A stretch of DNA of 64,000 nucleotides from Nageia nagi (Eukaryota; Pinophyta), in NCBI GenBank assembly GCA_050084985.1, contig JBITNC010000001.1, positions 9,548,001 through 9,612,000 of the forward strand, written 5' to 3'. The translations under genes and the position numbers were made by a program. Shown piece by piece: positions 10,903-21,705 of this stretch (the stretch's first letter is position 1; every line of letters starts with the position of its first letter). A model generated the notes under the pieces. The model was not told the origin of the DNA. It ran no database searches and worked only from the letters and a program-made list of their open reading frames with translations.

Positions 10903-11960
10903 TTTGAAGGAGGATTAGTCAAGTTTGGAAATAATGATGGTGCCAAAATAGCTAGCAAAGTAACTATGAAAATGGGAAATGGAAAGATGAATTCTGAAGA
11001 AGTCTTATTTGTTATTGGATTGAATGTGAAAAAGGTAATGATGTTATCTTCAAAAGATATGAATGTGAAATAAGAAGATCAAAAATTGGATGAATTATAG
11101 AAACCAAAATAAGAAAAATAAACAATTTGTATACACTAACTATAACATCAGAAGCATCCTACCTACTTGGATAAGAAGATACTACATAGTTATGGAACAA
11201 AATACTTGTACATATAAATTTTAAAAATTTGACAAAGATTAGTACAAAAAATGTAGTAAGGGATATGTTGAGCATCTCTAATACATCTAACAATATATGT
11301 CCTTCATGTCAAAAAGGAAAGTAGACTAAAACCTCATTTAAGACTAAAGAATACTACTCCAATAAACCACTTGAGTTGATTCACATAGATTTATGTGGAA
11401 CAACAAGAACTTAGAGCATAATTAGTCATATATTTTATTTTGTTCATAGATGATTACTTAAGCATGACATGGGTACACTTTCTCAAACACAAATCAGAGG
11501 CCTTTGACATGTTTGTATGCTTCAAGAATATGGTTAAAAATTAGACTAATGCAAGAATCAAATGTATAAGGTTAGACATTGGAGTAGAATTCATATTTGA
11601 ATATTTTATCAAGTACTATGAGAAGTATGGCATATGGATACAACTTTAAATTGCTATAACTCCACAATAAAATGGCATTATAGAAAGGAAAAATAGAATA
11701 GTCCAAGAAATGGAAAGAATAATGATGAATGAGAACAAAGTAAATGACAAGTTCTAGAAAGAATTAGTACACACAACTATTCACATTCAAAATAAATTAA
11801 TGCTAAGAACCCATGAAGATAAAACTCCATATAAGTTATGCTTTGGAAGAAAAGGTATAGTTAAACATTTTAAAATCTTTGGATGCAAATGTTATATCAA
11901 AATATCAATCAATTACAATGGTTATCTTATATATGAAGAGAAATAAGAGGAGAAACCACC
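10903..11960 (+). pseudogene. Copia GAG-pre-integrase and integrase remnant (copy C)
   Basis: The pre-integrase zinc region is decayed but ends with CPSCQKGK (about 11297-11320). The integrase core can be followed: HIDLCG (11381-11398), FIDDYLSMTWVHFLKHKSEAF with a frameshift (11440-11505), CIRLDIGVEF (11565-11594) and NGIIERKNR (11671-11697). These hold the three acidic residues of the DDE triad (Asp, Asp, Glu). The C-terminal FGCKCY block is at about 11880-11900. Stops and frameshifts make it dead. Integrase would join cDNA ends to host DNA. Confidence 0.85.
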
Positions 11961-12945
11961 ACCAATATCATACAAATCATATCCATTAGTCTCCCCATAA
12001 ACATCATCACCTAAAGGGTAACTACAAACAACACTTAATTCATAACCACCAAATTCACCAAAAATATCTGGTAAGCAATGGCAGCTAAATCATCCAAATC
12101 AACAAATAATTGGAGATCCTAATTTTGGTGTTTAAATAAAAAGAAGTGTTGTTAAAACATAAGAGTACATCAATTATGCATTATTGTCTCATTTTAAACC
12201 CAAGAATGTTACTAAAATAAGTAAAGATGAAAGCTAGGTACTAGCAATGAAAGAAGAACTAAAGCATATTGTAAAGAATAATACATGGGAGCTAGTTCTT
12301 ATATCGAAAAATAAAAATTTCATTAGTACAAAGTGGGTATTTCAAAATAAGCTGAATGAAGAAGGAAAAGTGGTTAGAAACAAAGCCAAACTTATCTATA
12401 AAGGCTATGGTCAAGTGGAAGGAATTGATTTTGAAGAAACTTTTGCACCAATCATAATATTAGAAGCAATTAGGATGTTTCTTGCATTAGCAACATACAA
12501 GAATTTCAAAGTACACCAAATGAATGTCAAATATGCCTTTCTGAGTGGAAATCTAAAGAAATAAGTATACATTTAAAAACCAAATGGATTTCAGCTCACA
12601 GAATATCCCAACATGGTTTGTAAATTGAAAAAGGCTTTATATGGCTTAAAACAAGCACCCCAAGCATGGTATTCAAGATTAGATAATTATCTTCTACAAC
12701 AAAGGTTTAAAAAGGTTATGGTAGATAGCAATCTATATGTCAAAATTGAATCTAACTATCAACTTATCATTGTTGTCAATGTAGATGATATCATATTCGG
12801 TGGATACAAAGATGAAATATGCAAGGATTTTACTAATCAGATGCAAAATGAATTTGAAATATCAATGGTTGGTGAGTTATCATACTTTCTGGGTTTGCAA
12901 GTGAGTCAAATAGATAAATACGTATTCATATCTTAAGTTAAATAT
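11961..12945 (+). pseudogene. Copia reverse transcriptase (copy C)
   Basis: This is the longest readable RT of the three copies. It reads LKHIVKNNTWELV, FISTKWVFQNKLNEEGKVVR (12309-12375), YKGYGQVEGIDFEETFAP, then a stop at 12565, LKKALYGLKQAPQAWYSRL (12625-12680), and LSYFLGLQVSQ. The catalytic motif is NVDD instead of YVDD at 12778-12789. The region from about 11921 is colinear with copy A from 690. At least three stops break the frame. Confidence 0.9.
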
Positions 12946-13735
12946 ATAAAATAAATGTTGAAGAAGTTTAACATGGATGATAGTAAACCAGTAACCACTC
13001 CCATGATGACCAGTTGTAAATTAAGAAAAGAGGACAATTCACCTAATGTTGATCAAACTCTATATAGATCTATGATTGGTGGCTTGTTATATTTAACTAC
13101 ATCTAGGCCAACACATATTGCAAGTATTTTGTATGGTTATAAGATTTCAAGTAGCTCCAAAGAAATTCATGTTATTGTAGTAAAAAGAATTTTTAGATAT
13201 CTTCAGGGAACTATGGAGTATGGAAATTGGTATCCCAAAGGTAAGGACTTCACACTCTTTTCCTATTTTGATGTTGATTGGGCTGAATTTATTGATCATA
13301 AAAAAAGCACAAGTGGAGGTGCTTTCTATTTAGGTGATAGGCTTGTCACATGGTATAGTAAAAAGCAAGATTTAGTATCTTTCTCTATAGAAGAAGTAGA
13401 GTATATTACAATAGCTTCATGTTGCTCTCAGGTATTTTGGATGAAATAAACTTTGAAATATCTTAGAATTCACTTTAATGAACATATATCCATAATGTGT
13501 GATAATAAAAGTACAATACACATTTCCAAGAATCTAATTATGCATTCTAGAACCAAGCACATAGTCATTTGGTATCACTTTTTGAAAAAGAAGGTTAAAG
13601 AAGGAGAAGTCTAGTTAGATTATGTACCTATATTAGAACAAGTAGCTAATATATTAACCAAATCATTGCCTAAGGAAGTATTTGAATATATTCACCATAA
13701 ATTGGGAGTGGTCATTCTTCCCAAAAACTAACAAG
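12946..13735 (+). pseudogene. Copia connection domain and RNase H (copy C)
   Basis: A 164-codon open stretch covers 12955-13449: KFNMDDSKPVTTPMMTSCKL, YRSMIGGLLYLTTSRPTHIA, FRYLQGTMEYG, FSYFDVDWAEFIDHKKSTSG, and the RNase H block EEVEYITIASCCSQVFWMK. A TAA at 13447-13449 then interrupts the frame. Copies A and B still have CAA there, so it is a C-to-T change. Downstream, MCDNKSTIHISKN and RTKHIVIWYHFLKKK continue to the end of pol near 13730. Confidence 0.9.
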
Positions 13736-14311
13736 CCATAAGTGGTGTAGTCTCAGGGGGAGCATATTTAGTTGTCTATCTTTACACTCTCAAATTTAGC
13801 TTTGATAGTTGTGTTTAAGTTTTACTAAGATTGGTGTCTACAAATAGGGGGAGCATAGTGTTTGTTTTTATGGATAAAGCCTATAGAATTCATAAGTTGG
13901 GCATAAAGTTCTTTATTTAAAATGTTGGACTATAAGTTTTGTTGTTTTGGTGTTGGCTTTGAACTTAGTTATTGTTGTTGGTGGCTAAGACTGCTAGAAG
14001 TAAGAGTAAGCTTTGTGTATTTATTTTCAACTATTACTTACTACTAACAATATTGATTTTACTCAACTATTGTATGTAGTGAAATGTTCAAGTCCATCAT
14101 CTATGTTGTTGTACTTGCTAAATGGTCAATTGTTAAAACATGTTATGTCAATATGTCATGTTTGCTAAAGGAGTATTGGAAAATTTGCTATGTATTGCTA
14201 CTATTATCTTTGAAACTATTTCCAAAAATGGTGAGAGTGATTAGGTTACTCTGACTATGTTGATTTTTGTTAAGTTCAGCATGTTTTAACAATAATACCA
14301 AAAGGAGAGAT
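13736..14311 (+). other. Copia 3' spacer with repeated polypurine tracts (copy C)
   Basis: No gene. Purine tracts lie at about 13752-13765 (tctcagggggagcat), 13843-13857 (aaatagggggagcat) and 14221-14238 (tccaaaaatggtgagag, decayed). The functional-position tract ccaaaaggagaga is at 14298-14310, ending 1 nt before LTR3. Confidence 0.65.
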
Positions 14312-15697
14312 TGTTAGTCATATGTCTGGGTTATGTTGTCATTATTTTTCAAAGAAATACACTTGGATGCCATCATGTGAAAAGATCTTATGTATATAGA
14401 TATAGGCTTATGTGGTGAAGAATGAGCTTAAATGATGGTAATAGCCCTTATACGATGGTAACATCCCTTATCCAATGAAGAATGAGCTTGTGTGGTGGTA
14501 ATAGTCCTTATGCAATGAGGTAAAGACTTATGTGGTGAGGAAAAGACTTATGCAATGAAGGAGAACAATTTTTATGTGGTAGAGAAAGGTGTTATGAGAT
14601 AGAGACATGAATTATATGATAGAGATAGGTTTTATGCAGTAGATACAAGTGTTATGTAGTAGAGATAGTTGTTATGTGATGAAGGAGAGACCATCAAGAA
14701 ATGACATCAGTAGGTGAATATGAAGAAAGGAAGTACCTTATGTGGAGAGGTAGTTACTTGTATGGAGATGAAGTGCCTTATGCAGGGAGGAAGTGCCTTA
14801 TACAAAGTAGCAAGTTCTTATGCAAAAGACTCAAGGTTTGTGTAATTAAGGCCCTATGAAGACATGAAGCATTATATGTAAAACAAAACCCTTATACAAT
14901 GAGGACTAGTGTTATGTAGAGAGTCTAGAAGCTAATAAGTTTAAGTATTGACATGTGTGTAGTTAGTATGAATCATGAGATAAGGTGATAGTAATCATCT
15001 ATAGAGCCCAAATATCAATGCAAGTTTACATTATAGTTTAGGGAAGTTGAAGGGACTATGATTCAAATTGTTAAGGAAGATCAATGAGTAGTTGGAGTTG
15101 TATTATGTTCCAGGAAGATAAAATAGACTTATAATGAAAATAAAATTGGGAAATATGTAATGTTGTAGCAATATGAAGATATGTGGGAGTTGAATGTGAT
15201 TGAATTTATAGAATATCATTGAAGAACAAACTATTATAAATTCATAATGAGGGAAAAATAGAGGCTATGAGAACTGATTGCATATTTCTAATAGAGATAG
15301 TTGAGAGTGAAAAATACTAAGCTAGATCAATGATGATATTTTGTAGTAGAATTGGTAAGTTTACCAAAAATCTTGCTTCTATAATTTGTCAAGTTGGTTC
15401 TTAGCCAAGGGGGTTGGTGCTCCTATGGTTGGTGCTCCTTTCAGTTGGTGCTGATAAATTATTTGTAAAGTTATTTCTTTGATTTTGTTGCATTTGGATG
15501 GGATTGTAAGAAATCTTACTTAGGAATTAGCCATAATAATGAACCTTGTTATATTATATGTTATGTGATGCATTCTTACAATGATTATTTTAGTTGTTTT
15601 AAATAAGTAATATCTTCTTTAAAGGATAAAATTAAAGAACTAAGTTTTAATCCTTCACTAATTCACCCCCCTTCTCAGTGTCACTTGGAGAACAATA
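14312..15697 (+). repeat. Sirevirus-like LTR 3 (3' LTR of copy C)
   Basis: About 1386 bp, starting TGTTAGTCATATG after the polypurine tract and ending CACTTGGAGAACAATA. It is the shortest of the three LTRs, largely because its internal array is shorter. With LTR2 it bounds an internal region with gag and pol in normal copia order (PBS, gag, protease, integrase, RT, RNase H, polypurine tract). No convincing target-site duplication is seen, as expected if copy C arose by recombination with copy B. Confidence 0.85.
14388..14930 (+). repeat. 20-bp-period tandem array inside LTR 3
   Basis: Same unit and period as in LTR1 and LTR2 (cttatgtggtgaagaatgag, ccttatacgatggtaacatc, cttatgcaatgaaggagaac), with fewer units. 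Confidence 0.85.
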
Positions 15698-15738
15698 GTA
15701 TGACCATATAAAAATACCCATAGGTAACCAAAATTGAT

Positions 15739-15750
15739 GCTTTGATACCA
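15739..15750 (-). promoter_or_regulatory. Copia primer-binding site (minus strand, copy 2)
   Basis: TGGTATCAAAGC on the minus strand, 2 nt beyond the LTR end at 15753, one base from the common copia PBS. It corresponds to 4423-4434. Confidence 0.75.
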
Positions 15751-15752
15751 AT

Positions 15753-16169
15753 TGTTAAGAACCTAATAGAATTGAAAGGGACTTTTACCCTAAATATCAA
15801 AGAAAATACAAGATAGCTAGCAGATTCAAAATGTAACAAGTAAAGCAATTAGAATAATACACTCAAATTAACAATGAGATAATAAAACAAAATAATTTTA
15901 CTAATAGCAATATGAATTACAGGATGCTTCAAGGGGGCTTCCCCCTTACAACTCAAAAGATGATTGATTTTCCAAGATGATTCTCTTTACCCCTCATACA
16001 AATATTTATAGACTTCCTACCCTAATTCTAATTGACAGTTTAATTCAAAATTATGATTTGCCTTATAAAAATATAATGGTTTACATCACTAGTCAATACA
16101 AGCTACTAATTAAGATAAATGCTAATTATAATTAAACCTTATTAAATACTAGGATGTGGGATCCTAACA
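15753..16169 (-). repeat. Copia 5' LTR, ~417 bp, minus strand (copy 2)
   Basis: On the minus strand it starts TGTTAGGATCCCACATCC and ends GGTTCTTAACA, as in 4437-4860. Only about 40 bp of internal sequence (15698-15738) separate its PBS from LTR3, which is the same junction as next to LTR1. Confidence 0.8.
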
Positions 16170-17301
16170 TTATTTGATTACAGGTAGATATATGATTTAT
16201 ATGTTGTGAAATATTATCAATGATAAATTGATGTTATAATTACTATATATGATAGGATAAAGTAGCTAAATAATGTAGGTAAAAAAATGATGAAAATATG
16301 TCAAAATGTATGCTAGGTTAAACTTTGGCATAAGTTATATCCTATTTTCAAGTATGTGAGGCCATGATTAGACCAAGAAGACTAGGATTGGTTGGTTGTA
16401 GTTAGGTTCACAGGAGTCACATATGCATTGTTGGTGCACTATAATCAATTCTACATAATGTCACTCTATGAGGATTAGGATGATGATAGGTGCAACTTCT
16501 ATTTCTTGACAAGTAAGGTGAGTATCATACTTAATGATATTTATTAGCTCTTTAAGATTTTGATAAGGGAAGAGATGATCATAGTTCCCTCTAAGATAGG
16601 TATACTACATAGATTCATAGGTGATGAATGGTTGACATGGGATGTTAGCAAGGGAGGGATGGAGTACAATACATTGTACATAACATGATATATAGAGAGA
16701 GGAGAGAGACCATGGGCATTTTCCTGATCTTGAGTTGTATACTACCAAATGTTTTGAGACATAAATTCCTCTAAACATGATTAGAGTATTCATAGAAATG
16801 GTTAATACAAGCATAGTAATGGCATGGGTCTCAGTGCTATTACAATAAATATACATGAAGATTTCTAACCTTAGGTGATAGATAGGTAGCTTGAGTACCT
16901 CATTATTGGTCCAGATATGGTCCTAGGATCATATCACCATGGTGAGGTTATATGAATTACCATTAGTGATTCATTATGATAGAATGATGGATAATATCTT
17001 GATAGTAGAGAGATACGATCTATCATTCATGAGATGATGGTTGAGAGTAGTAGGCACATAAAGAGGGATACTTGTGAGGGATGACATGATTGGTATAGAG
17101 TGATGTGCCTTAGCTTACATCCATAAAATATTATCTAGTTCCCCTAGAGAGGATCTCCCTAGTGGGATAAGGATCCAAGGCATCTAGCTAGGGTGTGCAA
17201 GGATAGATACCTATAAGGGTGACATGAGAGGGATGTAGAGATGTTCTACTTTAAGTGGATTATAAATTATTTCAATATCTAGCAAGATATTCCACCAAAT
17301 A
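16170..17301 (+). pseudogene. Plant-mobile-domain-like (PMD) gene remnant, left part
   Basis: The plus-strand reading resembles plant mobile domain proteins, which occur both as host genes and inside Mutator-like transposons. It reads CNFYFLTSKVSIILNDIY (about 16491-16545), LFKILIREEMIIVPSK, RFIGDEWLTWDVSKGGMEYN (16615-16675), and later LLVQIWS-stop-DHITMVRLYELPL (about 16898-16965), similar to the family's LLQIWSYEHI block. Stops and frame changes abound. The first ~500 bp are homologous to 4861-5362. It is interrupted at 17302 by the non-autonomous gypsy element and probably resumes at 22854. The domain call is from motif shape and is not certain. Confidence 0.45.
17297..17301. repeat. Target-site duplication AAATA (left)
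   Basis: AAATA abuts the left LTR at 17302 and recurs exactly at 22854-22858, directly after the right LTR. A 5-bp duplication is the usual size for gypsy integrases. Confidence 0.85.
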
Positions 17302-18548
17302 TGTGATGACCTAAAATCACCTTTAGCAAAAATGAACCAAGCTAGGACTTTTACAACCTTCAAACACCCAACAATTTCCATCTAGGGCATACAAATATCT
17401 CAATGCACCAATGTGGTCCACCTAAGGCTCTTGGATACAACACAATAATAAATGAGTTCCACCAAATCTTGATGTCATCCCCTAGGGCTTCCCCAACACT
17501 TTGTAAACCCCATAAATACCTTCTAGCAATAATGCACCACACATAATTACCAATGATGGGGACACACAATAATATGAATCCAAAACAAGCTTCCAACACC
17601 ATTATACAAGAGACAAAACACATACATAATAATGGAAAATACAATGGAGAGAGGCACAATATGTATTTTATTATGATAGTGGATGGAACACAATGAGGAT
17701 TTCAATATATAGATATAGGGTTCTAAACCCTCTGCAAGTTGAAAACCATAGGAAAGACTCACTCCCTTAGATTGTGAATCTTCTCCTACAAAGGAGCCTC
17801 CTTGAACCGAGGCAACCACTAAAGGTAGAATCTCACCCTTGAAATGCCATTGAATGGACTAGGTGACCCATCTAAGTTATAGAGTGCTAGGGTCCCAACC
17901 TTATCACCTCTTTAAACACTATCTAAGAATAATGCTTAGCACTGCCAAGACTTATATGCCCAATTAGGTTTTGTATAGGAGAAGTATAATCAATAACTAA
18001 CCTCCTCATGGAGATCCATCCTCAATATATAGCCTCATGTATCTATCCGTCATGCCTTGTTATCATCCTAAGATAATTCTATTCCAATATTGGGATCAAT
18101 AGGTCAACCATGCCAATGTCAGGGTCATATTGTCCCAATATGCTAATGTGGGGGCTCCATGGGTCTAGTGTGCCAATGTGGGCATCATAAATTCCCTTAA
18201 ATATGATGTGGGGTTTTATGAGTATCCTTGAGCTAACATGGGGGTCTAAGTGGCCTCATAAGCCAACATGGGGTATATGGGGCCCTCTTAATGCTGGTAT
18301 GCTCCTTTATGCACCTTAGGACTATACAATACTTATGCCTATCTAAGGGTTCCCACAATTCGGGATAACCCATTACAAGTTAACACAACACTACTCAAGG
18401 GGAGACATCCCATTACTAGGCTCACAATAGGGTCTATAGACCATAAGCTCCTACTTGAGTTACACATGTACAACATGATCATAAATAAAATACTATATTA
18501 CAAAGTGACCATGACACATTTTGTTAATGGTCCAAATGGAATGTCACA
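17302..18548 (-). repeat. 3' LTR of the gag-protease-only element
   Basis: About 1247 bp. On the plus strand it begins TGTGATGACC and ends AATGTCACA, giving near-perfect inverted ends TGTGATG/CATCACA compared with the partner LTR. It aligns with 21706-22853. Motifs of the form CCAAYRTGGGG recur at about 18110-18260 within it. Open frames at 17360-17819 on the minus strand are LTR artefacts. Confidence 0.9.
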
Positions 18549-18568
18549 AAGCCTCCCCTCTCAAATAG
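18549..18568 (-). promoter_or_regulatory. Polypurine tract of the gag-protease-only element
   Basis: On the minus strand, TTTGAGAGGGGAGGCTT runs directly into the LTR start TGTGACATT. It would prime plus-strand cDNA synthesis, and sets the element's orientation as minus. Confidence 0.75.
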
Positions 18569-18949
18569 CTTACCCTCAAGAAATGGTAGGAGATAGCTAA
18601 GGGTTGTCTTATAAGAATCCTTTGGTATCTTCAAATACACTTTTCCTCTCTAGAAAACCACCCAGATATCATGTACCTCTAGCTAAGGTGAATCTCCAAT
18701 GCTGACTAGTCTACTACCTTGCAAACTCATGATGTGTCCATGACCATCACTTCTCAAAATATATTCACAGATGAATCTCTCCAACCATAGAATTGAGTGT
18801 AGTCCTACAAGGAATTATACCTACAATATCTTGCAAAAAATGATTATCAACACAAAATGTGTTGGACTTAGGCCCCTTTTAGGATTCCTACCAATCTCAT
18901 CAAGAAGTGATTTCTCAATCTGAAACATGGGATTCTAAAACACCCAAAT

Positions 18950-19335
18950 AGTATGCATAGGCACTTATTCTCTCCTCATGCTCAACATGGGATCCCCCCT
19001 CCTTGGAAACCCAATGAAATTCCCTCTAGTGTTAGCATGTTCAATATGGGGTCCTAATCTCCTTAAAAACCTAATGAAGTTCCCTTTGGTGTTAGCATGT
19101 CCAACATGGGATCCCAATCTTCTTAGATATCCAATGTGGGGTCCTAATCTTATTAGACACCTAACATGACTTCCTAGTATGGTATCTTACCCAACATGGG
19201 GATCCAACCTCCCTAGCTACCAAATGTGGCTATCCTAGCCCTTTCCAAGATCAACATGGTAGTATAACCTTCCTAGACATCAAATGTGGCTATCCTAGCC
19301 TTGTCCAAGCTTAATGAGGTCCTCCTAGTATCATA
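18950..19335 (-). repeat. ~60-bp and shorter tandem repeats replacing pol
   Basis: Units of roughly 60 bp built on caacatgggatcccnatct…cctaatgaagttcccttt…gttagcatgtc, followed by shorter ~35-45-bp units (ccaaatgtggctatcctagcc). On the minus strand the 60-bp units read DPMLDMLTPKGTSLGF and DPILNMLTLEGISLGF, so they are in-frame 20-residue repeats, but stops lie between them. The core CCAAYRTGGGGTCC also occurs in the element's LTRs. Confidence 0.7.
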
Positions 19336-19429
19336 CCATACTAGTTCCATTGACTCTAGTTGGCCATTGGGCCTTTACATGTCCTCTTGCAACCCCTATA
19401 GTGTGTACTCCATCCCATCCATCTCAAAG

Positions 19430-19760
19430 CTCATAGTAAGGTTTTGGTAGTTGGTGTGAATGTCACCCAACTCAAATAGCCATTACATTCCTAAAATAAC
19501 ATGTAGATGCCCCATGAGTGGATATAGGTAGAATTTCTCCATTACCACATAACCCTGTAGCTTGATACCTAATCTCTCCATAATCTAATCCACCAATGTT
19601 AGCTTGCCATTAGCATTTGAAACTTGAAAGCCTTCAAAACCCTTAGTCTTTAGGTCCTTCCTCTATGTGAAATTGATGTTAATGAAATTATTTGATGCCC
19701 CTATATCTATCATCACCATGACATCCTAACTATAAGCTTGACCAATCAGCTTCAACATAA
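19430..19760 (-). pseudogene. Gypsy aspartic protease of the non-autonomous element
   Basis: The minus-strand reading contains DVMVMIDIGASNNFINI, with the active-site Asp-Ile-Gly-Ala codons at 19695-19706 (normally DTGA or DSGA). It continues with LKTKGFEGFQVSNANGKLT, MGHLHVILGM, WLFELGDIHTNYQNLTMSF and GMEYTL-GLQ, the usual end of the gypsy protease and start of the protease-RT linker. Sequence then turns into tandem repeats rather than RT. A few stops are present. Confidence 0.75.
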
Positions 19761-19904
19761 GGAACTTCTTCACCCCATAAAGTGAAGCTACCATGCTACC
19801 TAGTGTGCCCTTTGCATGTATCAACAATGAGTCCTCCCCTCCTCATTTAGGTACAGCTCTAACTCCTTCAAGCTATCCTCAAGAAGCACCTTAATGTAGT
19901 GTAC

Positions 19905-21621
19905 CTATCTTTTACCTATACAACAATGTTTGAGCTCCCACTTCTTGTAATAGAAGCACTTGCCCTCTTGTCTTAGCTTCTTTCTAATGATAGCATCCAA
20001 CTGATTTGATATAGGCATGGGGGGTGCTTTGGCCTTGCTAGGCCCTTCCCACATCCTTTGACTTGGTTTTACCTTATTGGTTAATCCTTATCTAAGGGAT
20101 TTCATGGTAGGCTCTGAGTCATACGTAGCTCAAATGGCATCATCCAACATCCTAGGATATAAAACTTTAACCATTCCTTTCAATGGTTTGGGTAACCCCT
20201 CAATGAATAAGAACATCAGCCTCTCCTTAGGAATGTGGTGTATCATCACTACCATCTTTTGAAACTCCATCATGAACTCATCCACCATCTCTATCTACCT
20301 TAAAGAATTCATATCTTGAAAGTAATTGTTCTCCTTCTTTCTATCGAACCTCTTCACTAACTTCCTAGTGAACTCCTCAAACATGGTAATATGGGTATAG
20401 CCTTGACTTACCATGCCATGATGCCACCACTTCAACACATCTCCCTCTAGATGTAAAATTGATGGCTTCCTCCTCCATCATGTTAGGGTTCAAAACAAAG
20501 TATGTATGTAATTAGTGCACCCAATCCCTTACCATCATCCTCTTACCAACAAACATGGGTACTTGCATCTTGTTGATCTTGTGTTATAGATCTCCCTTTC
20601 CATCCCACTACCCTCCTAATTGATGTTGGCCATGTGAGCCACCCTTCAACCCTAGTAGCTCCAAATAACTACTAAAATTTATGTCTCACCTCACATCTAG
20701 ATGTAACATGTTGCAGTCTCTATGATGCTTATTTAGTTCCAATGGACCAAGAACCCTTTCTCGAGGGTCTTCTCCCTCTTTTGATGTAAACATGGGCTTG
20801 TTTGGCCAAGGAATGATAGGATAATCATCCCTTCCTCCAACATTGGTTTATAGATACCATTTGAGAAGGGGGCTCTCTTATTGTGGCATCCACTATGACT
20901 AGGATCTATGGAATTATGGCATGAATTATTCCCTAGACCAATAGATGAAGTCCTTATCTCTCATACTCCTTAATCTCCTTAATGAATGCTCCCCTTTTAT
21001 TTGATCACCCTCTAAATATCCTCTAGAATCATTCTCATCCTAATGTACAAGTGGGGTTGCTTCCTTGGTGTGATGTGGGGTCCTAAAATCCACATTCTCC
21101 TATTGTAACCCCTCTAGACCTTCACCAAGATGAAGTGGGCCTTCATGGCATCCCCTATCACCTCATTGGCCTCTATTGCCTCTTTGAGTGTGGCATGGAT
21201 CTTGATCTTCACTATCTTCCACTCATGGACCAACTCCCTCATCCCTAATCCTTCATCCATGCCTTCTTCCATTTGAATCATGTTGAGAAGATTCTTGATC
21301 ATTCTATACATGGCACCTTGCTCTCAGATCTTCTTTTCCTTCTCTTCTCTATTGATCTCCTTCCTTTACCTTGCCCCAATACCAATCCATTATTTTCTTC
21401 AAATATCATATTTTTCTAGTCATGCTATGCAAGGTTGAGATCAAAGCCCTAAACTCCTATTTAGGTGTACCATCCCTATCCCTCTTCCTCTCAACCAAAG
21501 GTTCTTACATTGCTTCCTTAAACCCTAACCTTGGTATTTTGAACTCTTGTTTAATCCAATGTTTGGCCTCTTCCTCTTGATGGATATCTTCAGATCTCTC
21601 ACCTCTCCTAGAAGATGACAT
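19905..21621 (-). pseudogene. Gypsy gag of the non-autonomous element
   Basis: Gag probably starts at the minus-strand ATG at 21619-21621 (MSSSRRGERSEDIHQEEEAK). Downstream are LNPNMMEEEAINF (about 20460-20510, the family's DEEA-NWW region), frameshifted capsid sequence near 20250-20400, and MLDDAI-ATYDSEPTMKSLR (about 20090-20150). A basic proline segment follows, then a decayed zinc knuckle KCFYYKKWELKHCC (19921-19962) in which the second Cys is Tyr. Together they show a full-length gag, broken by several frameshifts. Confidence 0.75.
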
Positions 21622-21690
21622 CTCTCTCTTACTTGATCTACTATAATAATGGTGGATCTTGGGTTTCATACAATAGGTTGGTAATATCTA

Positions 21691-21703
21691 GGCTTTGATA
21701 CCA
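21691..21703 (-). promoter_or_regulatory. Primer-binding site of the gag-protease-only element
   Basis: TGGTATCAAAGCC on the minus strand, 2 nt after the 5' LTR end at 21706. It is close to the initiator tRNA-Met complement TGGTATCAGAGCC. Confidence 0.8.
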
Positions 21704-21705
21704 CT

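Noticed and set aside
690-16676. Simple 11.3-kb tandem duplication
   Set aside because: Left parts align, but after 5362 and 16676 the two sides diverge, so a simple head-to-tail duplication does not fit.
17360-17819. Minus-strand frames with hydrophobic segments
   Set aside because: They lie wholly inside an LTR and are broken in the partner LTR.
18978-19169. Plus-strand 63-codon frame with repeated PNLLKNLMKFPLVL-like text
   Set aside because: It is a reading of the tandem-repeat module on the strand opposite to the element's genes.
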